Of a DNA stretch of 64,000 nt, positions 41,318 to 51,890 are shown piece after piece. The first letter of the stretch is position 1. Every line of letters starts with the position of its first letter. Position numbers and translations under genes: made by a program. The notes under the pieces are model-generated. The model was not told where the DNA came from. It saw only the letters and a list, made by a program, of their open reading frames with translations, and ran no database searches. Source of the stretch: Coniochaeta sp. PMI_546 (taxonomy: Eukaryota; Ascomycota; Sordariomycetes; Coniochaetales; Coniochaetaceae); NCBI GenBank assembly GCA_021432605.1, contig MU271156.1, positions 124,001 to 188,000 on the forward strand. Reading direction: 5' to 3'.

Positions 41318-42062
41318 CTTGTCTACTGTGTACAGAGTTGTGAGTTGACGAAAGGTGCGGTGAGAGGTGGAGGCCTTGGGACAGAACTTGAGGATCCGAG
41401 CAGGTACTGGGGAACTGACGTGTAACTCGCGTTGCCAATAAGAACGAGACAAGGAGACAGAAAGTGTATCGGCGGTTCTTAAGGAGAGGTTGGTCCGCGC
41501 GAGTTGTGTGAATAAGGAGGTAACCGGGCGGCGTTGGGACGGGGACGACTAGCGAGAGCTGGTTGATAGGGATACGTTTATTTTAGGTCTTGGCGTTCGT
41601 CAAGGCCGCAATTATTTGCCCCGCAAAGACCCCTCAGTCGGAATACCTACGTTGACTGAGCGATGCTTCTTAAGGATTTATTTATGGCTTTTTGGTCAGT
41701 CAATCAGCTCTATTGTGCCGGTCAGATATCTCAGCAAAGTGTGTGAAAGGTTGGAACAGTCTGTCTGCTTGGCCAAAACCTGGATTGTAGGCTCATCAAC
41801 TGACAAGAGGCCATGCGCCAGTCGTCATGGCACATGGCACATGGCAGCCCGGGATGACGTCTGTACTATGACAACGCCCGCCAGATATTGCCCCTCAACT
41901 GGCACACACCTGACAGGAACGCTCGGTACAAGGTCAGGCAAGTCAAGGTGAGCGCACACCGAGAGGGGCAGCATGGCCAAAGAATGGCATCAATGAAAGG
42001 CTTCGGCCATAGCCACTGGAAGTGCTTCCTTTCCAACTTAGCATCGCATCATGCTCGGTTTT
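41318..42062. other. Intergenic: SEC14 promoter and prefoldin 3' region
   Basis: About 745 bp. It includes a short CATGGCA tandem near 41826-41846. No gene supported. Confidence 0.5.
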
Positions 42063-42993
42063 TTATCCATTCGGCGGGTCATTCTCGTCGCCTTTTATTC
42101 CTTTCTTGCCCTTCTTCTCCTCCTCTTCCTTGTCCTTGCGCTTCTGCACCACGTCCCAGTTATACACTCTCGCGACAGCCACTTCCATAGTCTACACAAC
42201 ACCCCTGGCGTCAGCATACCATCATTACGAGCGAAAAAAGGAAGAAAATAGAGCCTTACCGTGACCTGCTCCCTCAAGAAATCCAAATCCTCCTCACAAT
42301 TCGACAGACTCATCTGCGCGGCCTTGAGCTTGCCCTCCAACAACTCCTCGGCCTCCTCGATCGGATACGCCAGCATCACGTTGGCGCCCAACCAGAGATA
42401 CACCTCCTCTGTAGGCGGCACCTCGGCCTTAGCGTAGAGTGTATCGTTCAGCTCGAACGTCGTCTCTATCGGGTCTTCCTCGCTCTGTTTTGCACAAGCC
42501 GTTAGAGCGAAGTTCCTAGCGTACAGCGTTCCATCGGGAGCCATACCCTCCTCGCTTTCAAGAACTGCACCGTATCAAGCGTCTTTTGTATATCAGGCAG
42601 CTTGTCCTTGAGCCCAACCACCCGTCGTTGCAGGTTCTGCTCCATGAACTGGTATTTCCTGTCCGACACTATCTGTCAGCGGACCGCACTCCTTCCCCTC
42701 TCCCGAGGCACTCTCATGATCCAGCCCCGGATGGAGTTGGGCGGAGAAAACTCACGCAATCATCTCCTGAAAGCTTCTCAACGTAGGTTCCACATCTCCG
42801 CGCGAGGAGACGTAGTCTTCCACCCGGTCGACGAACGGTGCATACGGTATGCCGCGGGGGTTGGACGGCGTCGCATCCTTGCTGTACGGCCAGCTGCTGT
42901 TAGCTTTCTGTCCTATTGCTGATTCCCTTGACAATGGGAGTAAGAGAACTAGACGTACCCAGAAACGGCCGGTTCTTTTCCTTTACTGGCCAT
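42063..42993 (-). CDS. PAC10: Prefoldin subunit 3 (Pac10/VBP1)
   Basis: Alpha-type subunit of the hexameric prefoldin chaperone that hands nascent actin and tubulin to the CCT chaperonin. Five exons (42993-42959, 42893-42756, 42658-42547, 42484-42260, 42191-42063) give 212 aa with all phases matching. Seen: NPRGIPYAPFVDRVEDYV and VEPTLRSFQEMIAKYQFMEQ (first coiled coil, spanning intron 2), QRRVVGLKDKLPDIQKTLD, then the beta-hairpin region FELNDTLYAKAEVPPTEEVY with LWLGANVMLAYP, and the second coiled coil (EEAEELLEGKLKAAQMSLSN). The last exon adds TMEVAVARVYNWDVVQKRK and a Lys-rich tail. The first acceptor is a tandem CAGCAG (42894-42899), so one Ser may be optional. Intron lengths are 62-97 nt. 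Confidence 0.94.
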
Positions 42994-43712
42994 AGCTTCG
43001 TTATAGAAACCACATCGCCAGCGACTTGAATTGTATCAGATAATGCCCAACAGACCAAGTCTAGAGGTAGTGGCGCCAGTGGTGCTAAGCAACCTAAGCT
43101 CCAATTGTACGACAAGTTGCAGTGGTGGGGAGCAACTGTCCCCAATTTTCTTTTGGCGGTGCGCTGCGGCGGAAACGCGTGCTGTGGTGATGGCAGGGTA
43201 CACTGCAATCCGTGACGCTGTCAAGGCCACCTCATTGTAGTGCCTTCAGCGAGCCTAAAATTGCAGTGTACCTTGTCGAGCTGATTTTCTAAAAAATAGC
43301 ACGCATCATTCTAGTGTACGACTAGATTAGACGCAGACAAACACAGGCGGTATGTGTTGTTCACAAGTTCAAACGCGACTCCGAGTTGCACCTTCGAAAC
43401 CACACAATCCAGCAGTTTGGCATCCTGGATATGAAATCACACGTCTGACGTGAAGCGAGCAAGATTTCTGACATAGGAAGACGACCTCACGGAACTAGAT
43501 GACACACTCACTGCGATAGAAATCGGTCGCATTCAGACTGACTGATACATATAGCTCTCAAAAACCGAAGAACGTCATAAACTATAATCATCTCATAAGG
43601 AAAAAACGCCATTCACCATGGAGAACATCATGAACCTCGTCCCCCAGTAAACCTCCCATCCGTCACCTTTCCCGATCCCATCTTCCAGGCTTGCTTGCTT
43701 TGCTTCCTCGAC
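42994..43712. other. Intergenic
   Basis: About 720 bp between the prefoldin start and the phosphoketolase stop, both on minus. It serves as the prefoldin promoter. No gene seen. Confidence 0.5.
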
Positions 43713-46234
43713 CTAGTTCGTCAACAACTTCTCGTTCTTCTTCCACAGCCCGGTCTGGCTCCACTTCCAGTCCTTCAGGAAGGGCGGGTCGAGCCCGACC
43801 TCGAAGCTGTAGGCGCTGGCCTTGATCTGCTCGTTCCTCAGCGCCTCGCGCGCGGCCGCGCCCCGGTTGTGCAGGTTGGGCATGCGGTCGATGGCGTCCA
43901 TGGCCAGGCTGAACCGGTCCGTCTGGTTGCGGATGGCCAGCTCCAGCGGGGTGTCGATGTTGCCCTTCTCCTTGTACCCGCGCACGTGCAGGTTCTGCGA
44001 CCCTGGCCGCTTGTAGCAGAAGCGGTGGATCATGAACGGGTAGCTGTGGAAGTTGAAGATGATGGGCTTGTCGTCGGTGAAGATGGCGGTCCACTCCTTG
44101 TCCGACATGCCGTGCGGGTGGTCGATGGGCGAGATGAGCTTGAAGAGATCCACGACGTTGACGCAGCGGATCTTGAGCTCGGGGAAGTGGTGGAGGAGCA
44201 GGTCGATGGCGGCGAGCGACTCCTGGGTCGGGATGTCGCCGCACGACGCCATGACTACGTCTGGCTCCTCGCCGCCGTCGGTGCTGAACTGCGGCCAGAT
44301 GCCGATGCCCTTGGTGCAGTGGGCGATGGCGGCGTCCATGGTGAGGTACTGCAGGTGGTCCTGCTTGTCGGCAACGATGACGTTGACGTAGTTGGATGAC
44401 CGGAAGCAGTGGTCCATGACCGAGAGGAGGCAGTTTCCGTCGGGCGGCAGGTAGATGCGCACGACTTCCGGGCTCTTGTTCGCCACCACGTCGAGGAAGC
44501 CGGGATCTTGGTGAGTGAAGCCGTTGTGGTCTTGTCTCCATACCAAAGCTGTGAGTAGGATGTTAAGAGACGAGATCTTGCTGCGCCACTCGACCTCTAG
44601 GCACTTCTCGAGCCATTTGCAGTGCTGTTTGTTCGTTAGTGGAATGGCACGGTTGGATGATCTCTGGAAAAGGTGAGACATACCTGGTTGACCATAGAGT
44701 CAATGACGTGGATGAATGGTTCGTAGCTGTTGATCAATCCGTGACGGCCGCTAAGGATGTAACCTTCAAGCCAACCCTCGCACGTGTGCTCCGACAGCAT
44801 CTCCATGACACGTCCGTCGGGCGCGAGGTTGCCACCGTTGGAGTCTTCCTCGAAGTATTCGCCCATCCAGACCTTCTTGCCTGCTTCGTAAACCTTGCCC
44901 AGTTTGTTGGACTCGGTCTCGTCAGGGCCGAACAGCCTGAAGTTGGTCATGTTCTGGGCAACGACGTCTCTGAGGAAAGCAGAGAAGGCGACCATGCTGC
45001 CAAACGAAGTGCCACCGGACTTTTCGACTTTGATGGCATAGTCGCGGAAGTCGGGCATCTTCAGTGGCTTCCGAATGAGACCGGCGTTCGTGACCGGGTT
45101 GGCGCTCATGCGACGGTTGCCCTTCGGACACAACGACTTGAGCTTCTCGCTTATCTTGCCGTCCTTGCCAAAGAGGCGCTCGGGTTCGTAGCTCCGCATC
45201 CACTTCTCAAGAAGTTCGAGATGCTGTGGGTTGGTGGCCACATCTGTGATAGGGACCTGATGTGCTCGCCAGAAGCCCTCGAGGTACTGGTCGTCGATCT
45301 TCCGGGGACCGGTCCAGCCCTTAGGACTTCTTAGTATAATCATGGGCCATTTTGGCCTGATAGCCTTGCCCGACTCGCGGGCTTCCTTCTGGTACTTCTT
45401 GATCTCGACAACACACTGCTCGAGGGTGGCTGCCATAGCCTGGTGCATCGTGTCGACGTCGTCACCCTCGACGAAGTATGGCTGCCAGCCATATCCCAGG
45501 AACAGCTGCTCAAGCTCTTTGTGAGATATTCTCGCCAATATGGTCGGGTTGTTGATCTTGTAGCCGTTCAGGTGCAGGACGGGAAGGACTGCGCCATCGA
45601 GGATGGGGTTGAGGAACTTGGTGCTATGCCATGCGGTTGCGAGGGGACCGGTCTCGGCTTCGCCGTCACCAACCATGGTCAGAGCAATAAGATTTGGGTG
45701 GTCGAATACGGAGCCGAACGCGTGTGAGATGGAGTAGCCGAGCTCTCCGCCCTCGTGAATACTTCCAGGAGTCTCGGGCGTGGCGTGAGAGCCAATGCCG
45801 CCGGGGAATGAGAACTGCTTGAAGAACTTCTGCAGGCCTTCGACATCCTCGCTCTTGTCGGGATATACCTCTGAGTATACGCCCTCCAGGTAGGATTGCG
45901 ACAGGACAGCTGGGGCGCCGTGGCCTGGGCCGGATACGAAGTAGGCGTCGAGGTCGTACTTCTTGATCAGACGATTGAAGTGCATCCAGGTAAAGATCTG
46001 CCCTGGTGCCGAGCCGAAATGGCCGAGGAGACGTGCTTTGAGATGCTCTTTCTTCAAGGGCTCCCGCAGGAGGGGGTTCTCGCGCAGGTAAATCATGCCA
46101 AGACTGAGGTACAAGCTCGCCTTGAAGAAGTCATTGTATAGTTCGATGTCCTCTTTGGAAAGAGGTTCACCTTTGACCGTCGAGCGAGCCAGTCCAAACG
46201 GCCTGATGCTCTCGATCTCTTGCGAGTCGGACAT
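43713..46234 (-). CDS. Phosphoketolase (xylulose-5-P / fructose-6-P)
   Basis: TPP-dependent phosphoketolase that cleaves xylulose 5-phosphate (and often fructose 6-phosphate) with phosphate to give acetyl phosphate plus a sugar phosphate, in the cytosol. Two exons, 46234-44684 and 44624-43713, join across a 59-nt intron (GTATGT..AACAG) in phase 0 and give 820 aa, the usual length. Visible: LGHFGSAPGQIF; the active-site SGPGHGAPA; the TPP-binding segment VGDGEAETGPLATAW with HLNGYKIN; RSPKGWTGPRKIDDQYLEG; FGPDETESNKL; the C-terminal domain with WRQDHNGFTHQDPGF, IYLPPDGNCLLS and VDLFKLISPIDHPHGMSD. Fungal phosphoketolases are often linked with an acetate kinase; none is next to this gene. A TATA-like CATAAATAG lies about 200 bp upstream (46438-46446). 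Confidence 0.96.
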
Positions 46235-49200
46235 GGTGGAGGTGAGTAGGGTTGGAACCGGTGGCTATACCACGCTTCCAATTGAGTGTGTATTGTAGTG
46301 TGTTAGAAGTGTTTCTTCTACCCTAAGAACGGTAGAAGCTCTGTGTAGGAGAGACAGACAATCTGTCGATACTTGGAATGAGCTTTGGGTATGAGAGAGA
46401 CAAGAGGAAGAATGGTCAACAGAGGATGGAGCTCGGTTGCTATTTATGAAGAAGCTCTGTGCCTCTAGCTGCTTCACTGGAAAGACGGGAGCAACGACCA
46501 TCGACCTCGTATGGGCGAATCGAGGGGAACGGAGTCCGGAGCTGATGCGTAGTGCGCTTGCACATGCACCAGTCGGACTCACCTTGGACGTCTCAAGGCA
46601 TCGACAAGGCCCCGCTTAAAGGTGGTCTGATCCTGAAGATGATGAGATGGAATGCAGCAACGTCACTCGCTTGAGCTACTTGCAACACACATGCTCCCAC
46701 ATCTCAATCCCAATGGATCGGCTAACGGATAGAGCCATGGCTAGAACCTGCAGGCTTTGGCCGTGCCGTGGATCCATGCCCAAGAGAATAAGCATCCTGG
46801 CATCTCAGTAAGCTAGTCTGTGAGGATTGGCCAGGACACCTAATAAAAGTTGTCCAGCAGGACGTTGATCGAGGGGTCGAGCAGTGAACCGAAGGGTCCG
46901 CGCTAACAATTCCCTTATCTTATCGCGAGTCCTTGACTGTCCCGATCGGGCTAGCGCGGGGTAACCACGGTCAGGGGCGGCTTCACGGCGACTTGCGCAG
47001 CTTCCCAGATCCCCCCTCTCCTGATCTTGGTGGGGGTCTGGACCGGCCAGCCGTTTTGTTGCTGCAACTGTCGATGGGTGTCTACCACAATAAGCTGTCC
47101 ATGTAAACGGCATTACCCTATCCAGAGTTGCACTTGCCCAGAAAGCGCATCCCAAGACAGCGGGTTTGGCACGCTGTCTCGTCCAAGACTTTACATTCCT
47201 CTCTCATTTGCAGTCTGGCTGCCGTTGGCGTAGGACGTTCCTTCGTATCACTAAAGAACTCCCGTGGCTTTTGCGACTCTCCTGTCCACCACGCTCTACT
47301 GCTTTGCGCATCATAAAGCAGTAGCGGTGGCGGTGCCTCGCTCTGCGTCACTTTTCGTCTCCGTCTGGACTCCAGACACAATCGGCCAGAATCGCAGATC
47401 AGCACATCGTATGAGGCTGAAAAAACTTGGTGCAGCGCAAATGGGCTGATTGCTCGACCCGGCTCGTCAAAATAGTTCTACTGTGCGACGTGCAGCTCCG
47501 AGACCCACCAAACCCATCGGTCCGTCTTCCAGCGGGAGCCGGCGCTTCTCACGGCTCGCTGGCAAGACTAGGTTGGCGCGCCTTTTTCCTCCTGATTGTA
47601 TATTTTCCGCCACAAGTGGGTGGTTTCGACACGTGTTGGTTGTCCTTTCTTATCTTGAGGATTACCATACTTCAATCATGGTAATCCATATTGCCGTCGT
47701 TGCCTTGTCGCTCAGCTCCCTCCTGCTCCGTTGTTCTCTCGCTTCTGAAGCTCTCAAGTGCTTCGCTCTTCCAGCATCTGTCTGCTGCTTGTCGAATTCC
47801 TAGCTGCTCATGGCCAACATCAATGTTCCACATCATATAGAGGTCTAGGTCCCTAGCAATAGCAACGACGTCTTGAACCTTTCTCCTAGCTCTTCGATGG
47901 CAATAAACAGGTCAAAGGCGCTGCGAGGGTGTGGATCGAAACGATCCGTAAATTCTGCAGCCCCAGGACCAGACAAGAGATGACAGCATTGCTCTTAGGC
48001 CGGCCGGACGATATGACGGGTATCTCTTTGCGCATCACGGCATGATACTGGGCAATCTTCATGGTATCACAATCCAAGAGGGGGGATATTCGCTAATGAT
48101 GTTAGTGGAGCGTCTTCCGGACGCAAGCCAACTGTGCCAAACGCATCGTTTTCCCAGATATCACTCTACGATCGAAGTTGTTCAGAATGCCTGTCATCTC
48201 CTGATATTGACGCCGACGGTACGAATTCCTTACAGACGAAGCGATAGCGATGCGCCAGCCTAGGAGCTCCTTTGGCCCTATGCGGCGAGTCTTCGCCGCT
48301 AAGACTTTTGGCCCTTGAAGGTATACATGGGTATTTCCATGCCGTGTCAATAATCAATTTTTCTCGACGGGAAAAGCGGTACCGGTGGCTTATCTAGGTT
48401 TCCATGAAGTGTGACCTTGGGCACAGCGAGAGAGCCCAGGAGATATGGTTTGTTGGGATGCTGGATGACTGATCGATACCTGGCTGGGTGCAGAAGCAAC
48501 TGCCAGGTGCGATCACTAAGGCCCAGGTCTAGTGACACATGCCAATGCAGCTCACGGGGGGTAGGCATACCTTTGGATAAGCGTATCATAGGTGAGAACG
48601 AGCATCGACGACTTATCACGGAGTGATCTTGACTGGCCTGGGAGAACTGGACGGTTTCGTAAAACGTATTTAAAAGGCGGAGGTTCACTGTACAGGATCT
48701 TGAAGTCGAAGTGAGATGCATTCGAATGTTTCTCCTGCCATACTATTCCCAAAATGGTTTAGCCAGATCGTTCCGCCCGCATGGCTTTTCCCGCGCGAAT
48801 CTCCCTCCACAATACACGTGGAGACCTACAAACGTACGACGGGATGAAGTGTGTACACCCTTTGCACTGGTACTGGTAAGCCAGCGGCCCACAAACGACG
48901 ACGACCGACGGGACCCAGACAGCCAGAGCTTTGACCCCTGAGACCCGATTTGGTGCTACTACCTGACTCTATGTAGCGACCAGCTTTTAGGTTACTTCAT
49001 ACCTCTTGTGCTATGGTATACCCAGACCAGTTCGGTCAATGTCGAGGCCCCTGCTTGCAGGTCCAAGGCAAGCGTTTGGGCGGACCAAAGCCATTTCCTT
49101 TTCAGGTCTTGGAATAATGGAAGTCGAACCCTGATTCATTGGAACTACTTACATGTATCAAGCGCATAACGGGAGACATTGGTGATACATTGACTCGTGT

Positions 49201-49888
49201 CATCTGGTCAACGTATGCGGCACAAATCCAAGGAAGGCTTGACTGGTGGCTTCAATTGTGGCCCTTTTCACATGATATGCTTCAGGCTTCCATCACGTGG
49301 AGTCCACAACGAACATGTCTACACCGGCGAGCAACCTCCTATCTTCACATGAGGTATCTAGGTAGGTATGCTAAGTTTATAGAGACTAGCCTTCCGCAAC
49401 TATGCCTCCCTTTGTTTGACTGGTCAGAACCCGCGCACAATCTCTTATTCCTCGTACATAGGTAAGGTACTATGTCTATCAAACGATTATCCGACTAGAT
49501 TCGGACCTAACCAACTTCTTCCTCAGGCATGTTCTATATCTTCAATGAAAGACAATCAAATCGACATGCCAGAATGCGCGGAGTCTCTCACAAGCCTAGA
49601 TCACAGGTCTAGAAAGCTTCAGTTACGTCCCATTCGACCAAGGCAATGATACCCATTCTTCCTGAGAAGCGACCTTTCTCTAGCCCGGCAGCGCCCCTGA
49701 TGTTTACTCGGAGGGCGAAGATGCCACTGCACACTGATGGTTGTGGCAGTACCACAAAACCAAAGCAAACAAACTGGAAAAAAACCCATGTGGCAGCCCA
49801 ACCCCGTGGTCCTAATCAGCATTCGCACTCTGACTCGGAAAGCAGTACACAGCAGCCTTATCAGATGCACCATCGAGTCGTCCCCGGC
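46235..49888. other. Gene-poor intergenic region
   Basis: About 3.65 kb with the phosphoketolase promoter at its left end. Only short unconserved frames occur; none has a clear domain, signal peptide or splice partner. No tandem repeat noticed. Confidence 0.5.
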
Positions 49889-50561
49889 TCAAATCCTGCG
49901 TCCGCGGACCATCTTACGCTCCTCCAGATCCCATGAACGGCCCGCGGGAGCCTCCACAGGCGTACCGCCGTCCAGGCACAGGTCCAGGATGAGATCTCCC
50001 GTATCGACAGGGCAGACCCGGGTAGCTTCCTGGTTCGGATCCTGGTAAGACTCCTGGCAGGTCTGACCGGCCGGACAGTCAAGGGCCCAGCACTTGTTCA
50101 CGCCCTCGTCGACGCCGTTTCCAGTGGGTGTGAGGCGGACATGAGCGTCGCGGAAGGGCGACACGACGACGCCCGCTCCGCCGCCGTCGAGGTCGCTCAG
50201 GTCCCAGTACAAGTGGTCGGATTGGGAGTACTCCAGCTGGAGGACGCCGCCGCCGGGGTATCTTGCGATCTTTACCGAGGTGCCGGAGCCCAGATTGTGC
50301 GGGTCTGCGTAGATGGGCTGGACCAGTGTCGAGCCCGGGGCGATGTCGAAGCTTGGCAGGGCGCCATCTTCGCCCGGAGCAATGCCGGCGTCCTGATCGA
50401 CGTGCACCGTTTCCGGGCAGCTTTTGGGACAATGTTAGTGTCTGCGAGTGAGAGGCTGTGGGGATTAGCTACCCGTTGTTGATCACTACGTTGTTGGCTG
50501 AGGTCACCATGAAAAGAGCCAGAGCGCTCAGGGCCTTCATCATCAATTTCGTTGGTGCCAT
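49889..50561 (-). CDS. Secreted BYS1-like (thaumatin-like fold) protein
   Basis: Small secreted protein, 206 aa. Exon 1 (50561-50473) encodes a signal peptide, MAPTKLMMKALSALALFMVT, with likely cleavage after TSA. Exon 2 is 50420-49889. The 52-nt intron (GTAGCT..AAAAG, CTAAC branch site) joins VVINNG to CPETVHVD, giving the typical start of a mature BYS1-type domain. The body has IAPGSTLVQPIYADPHNLGS, GTSVKIARYPGGGVLQLEYS and LYWDLSDLDGG, the hallmark run of this family, plus a set of Cys residues (NKCWALDCPAGQTCQ, RVCPVD, LDLC) likely in disulphides. Proteins of this type include the yeast-phase-specific Bys1 of Blastomyces; function is not well defined. A TATA-like ATTATAAG on minus lies at about 50686-50693. 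Confidence 0.85.
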
Positions 50562-51890
50562 CGTGTTGATAACTTCAAAAGATCAAGCGAGTGCGAGAGC
50601 TTAACGAGTGTTACGTGAGGTCCAGACGTGAGGAGACTAGGAGGTGTGAGGAAAGAGAAGCTGGGTCTCCATGAAACTGGCCCTCTACTTATAATCTCGC
50701 CTTGCCAACCGTCCAAATGGGATGAAGAGAAACTTCTGGGGAAGAGACTCCAAAATGTCAGCGACCGGTGCAATATGCTCCATGCCGAAACCCCTTTCGG
50801 TGCACCCAGCACTGCACGATAAACCTTCCCGGTCGGTGAGTTAGGGGTAAAGCATAAATACCCCGGTATGAAGTCCCCCCTATGAAGTACCACACAGGTT
50901 TACCGTTCAGGGGTAATGACCACCCATGAAGCAGTAAGCACTGAGTTTTCGTTTACAGCGTGAGAGAACCGCAGAGTTACAGTACGAGTGAGCAAATCTT
51001 ATGGACTGTTCCTGAATGCCAAGCGGTTCAGTAAACCATCTATCCACACATATGGATAAGAAAGCCAACGCTGTGAGCCAGGTAGTCGACTGACGTCAGC
51101 GCTGAGGAAGCGTTGTATCGCCCCGGAGGTAGAGAGGCCACGACCATGTCGCCGCAAGCATAGCAGCACACGCTCCGGAAATGGCTTCAGCTAGGTATCC
51201 TTTCGGTCTTCCGCTGCTCACGTGGGATGAAACACGAGAGGCGGCGCTTCGAGAATGGCGTTGAACCTTGATTAGAGTAGCTCGCTGAACCTAGCAGTCC
51301 CACACCGCATATATCTTTGCCTTACAGGCCGTGCAGAGTTTGAATTATCATCATAAAAGAGGAGCTGGTCATCTAGACCATGATTAGATCAGTTCCCATT
51401 CGAGCATTTCTCTCACGTACATCGTACATTCAGTCCCTCAAGATCTCCTAACGCCAAGCGAGGACTCAAACTTCACCATTCAACCTCGATCCACGGCTAC
51501 GGATAGTGATACCACGCTCCACGGGTGCAACTAGCATATTTCAGGACAGGACAGCCGCCTCTAGAAGCATCACGACCAATGTATACATACCTTCACAATT
51601 GCCAGCACACTCCAAACATTCGCAGCTGAACCTGTGGCTGTATTCATCGCAGCTCGCTGCAAACGCGCCCCAGCCCTAACGGAGAAAACCCTCAGGAACA
51701 CGTGTATCATCCCCGAAACCCGTATCGGCCCCAAAACCCATCCCCGATCCCATTAATCATCAAATTATCAGACTTATACAGAACAAATGATACAAAAGAA
51801 TCGAAAAAGTATATCGTTTCTCCTCCGCCCCAACCCCCAAACCCTCGGTCCAACAGACATCAGACGAAAGCTCAGCAGAACCTTTCGCTT
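50562..51890. other. Intergenic
   Basis: About 1.3 kb containing the promoter of the secreted-protein gene and the 3' region of the Sec7 gene. No gene supported. Confidence 0.5.

Noticed and set aside
47928-47946. T-arm-like GGATCGAAACGATCC as part of a tRNA
   Set aside because: It is a simple perfect hairpin; no A box, D arm or acceptor stem accompanies it.
49100-49140. B-box-like AAGTCGAACCC
   Set aside because: No pairing T stem and no upstream A box at tRNA spacing.
46805-49465. Several 80-120 codon frames in the 3.6 kb gap
   Set aside because: None shows a domain, signal peptide, conserved pattern or codon bias, and they overlap each other on both strands.
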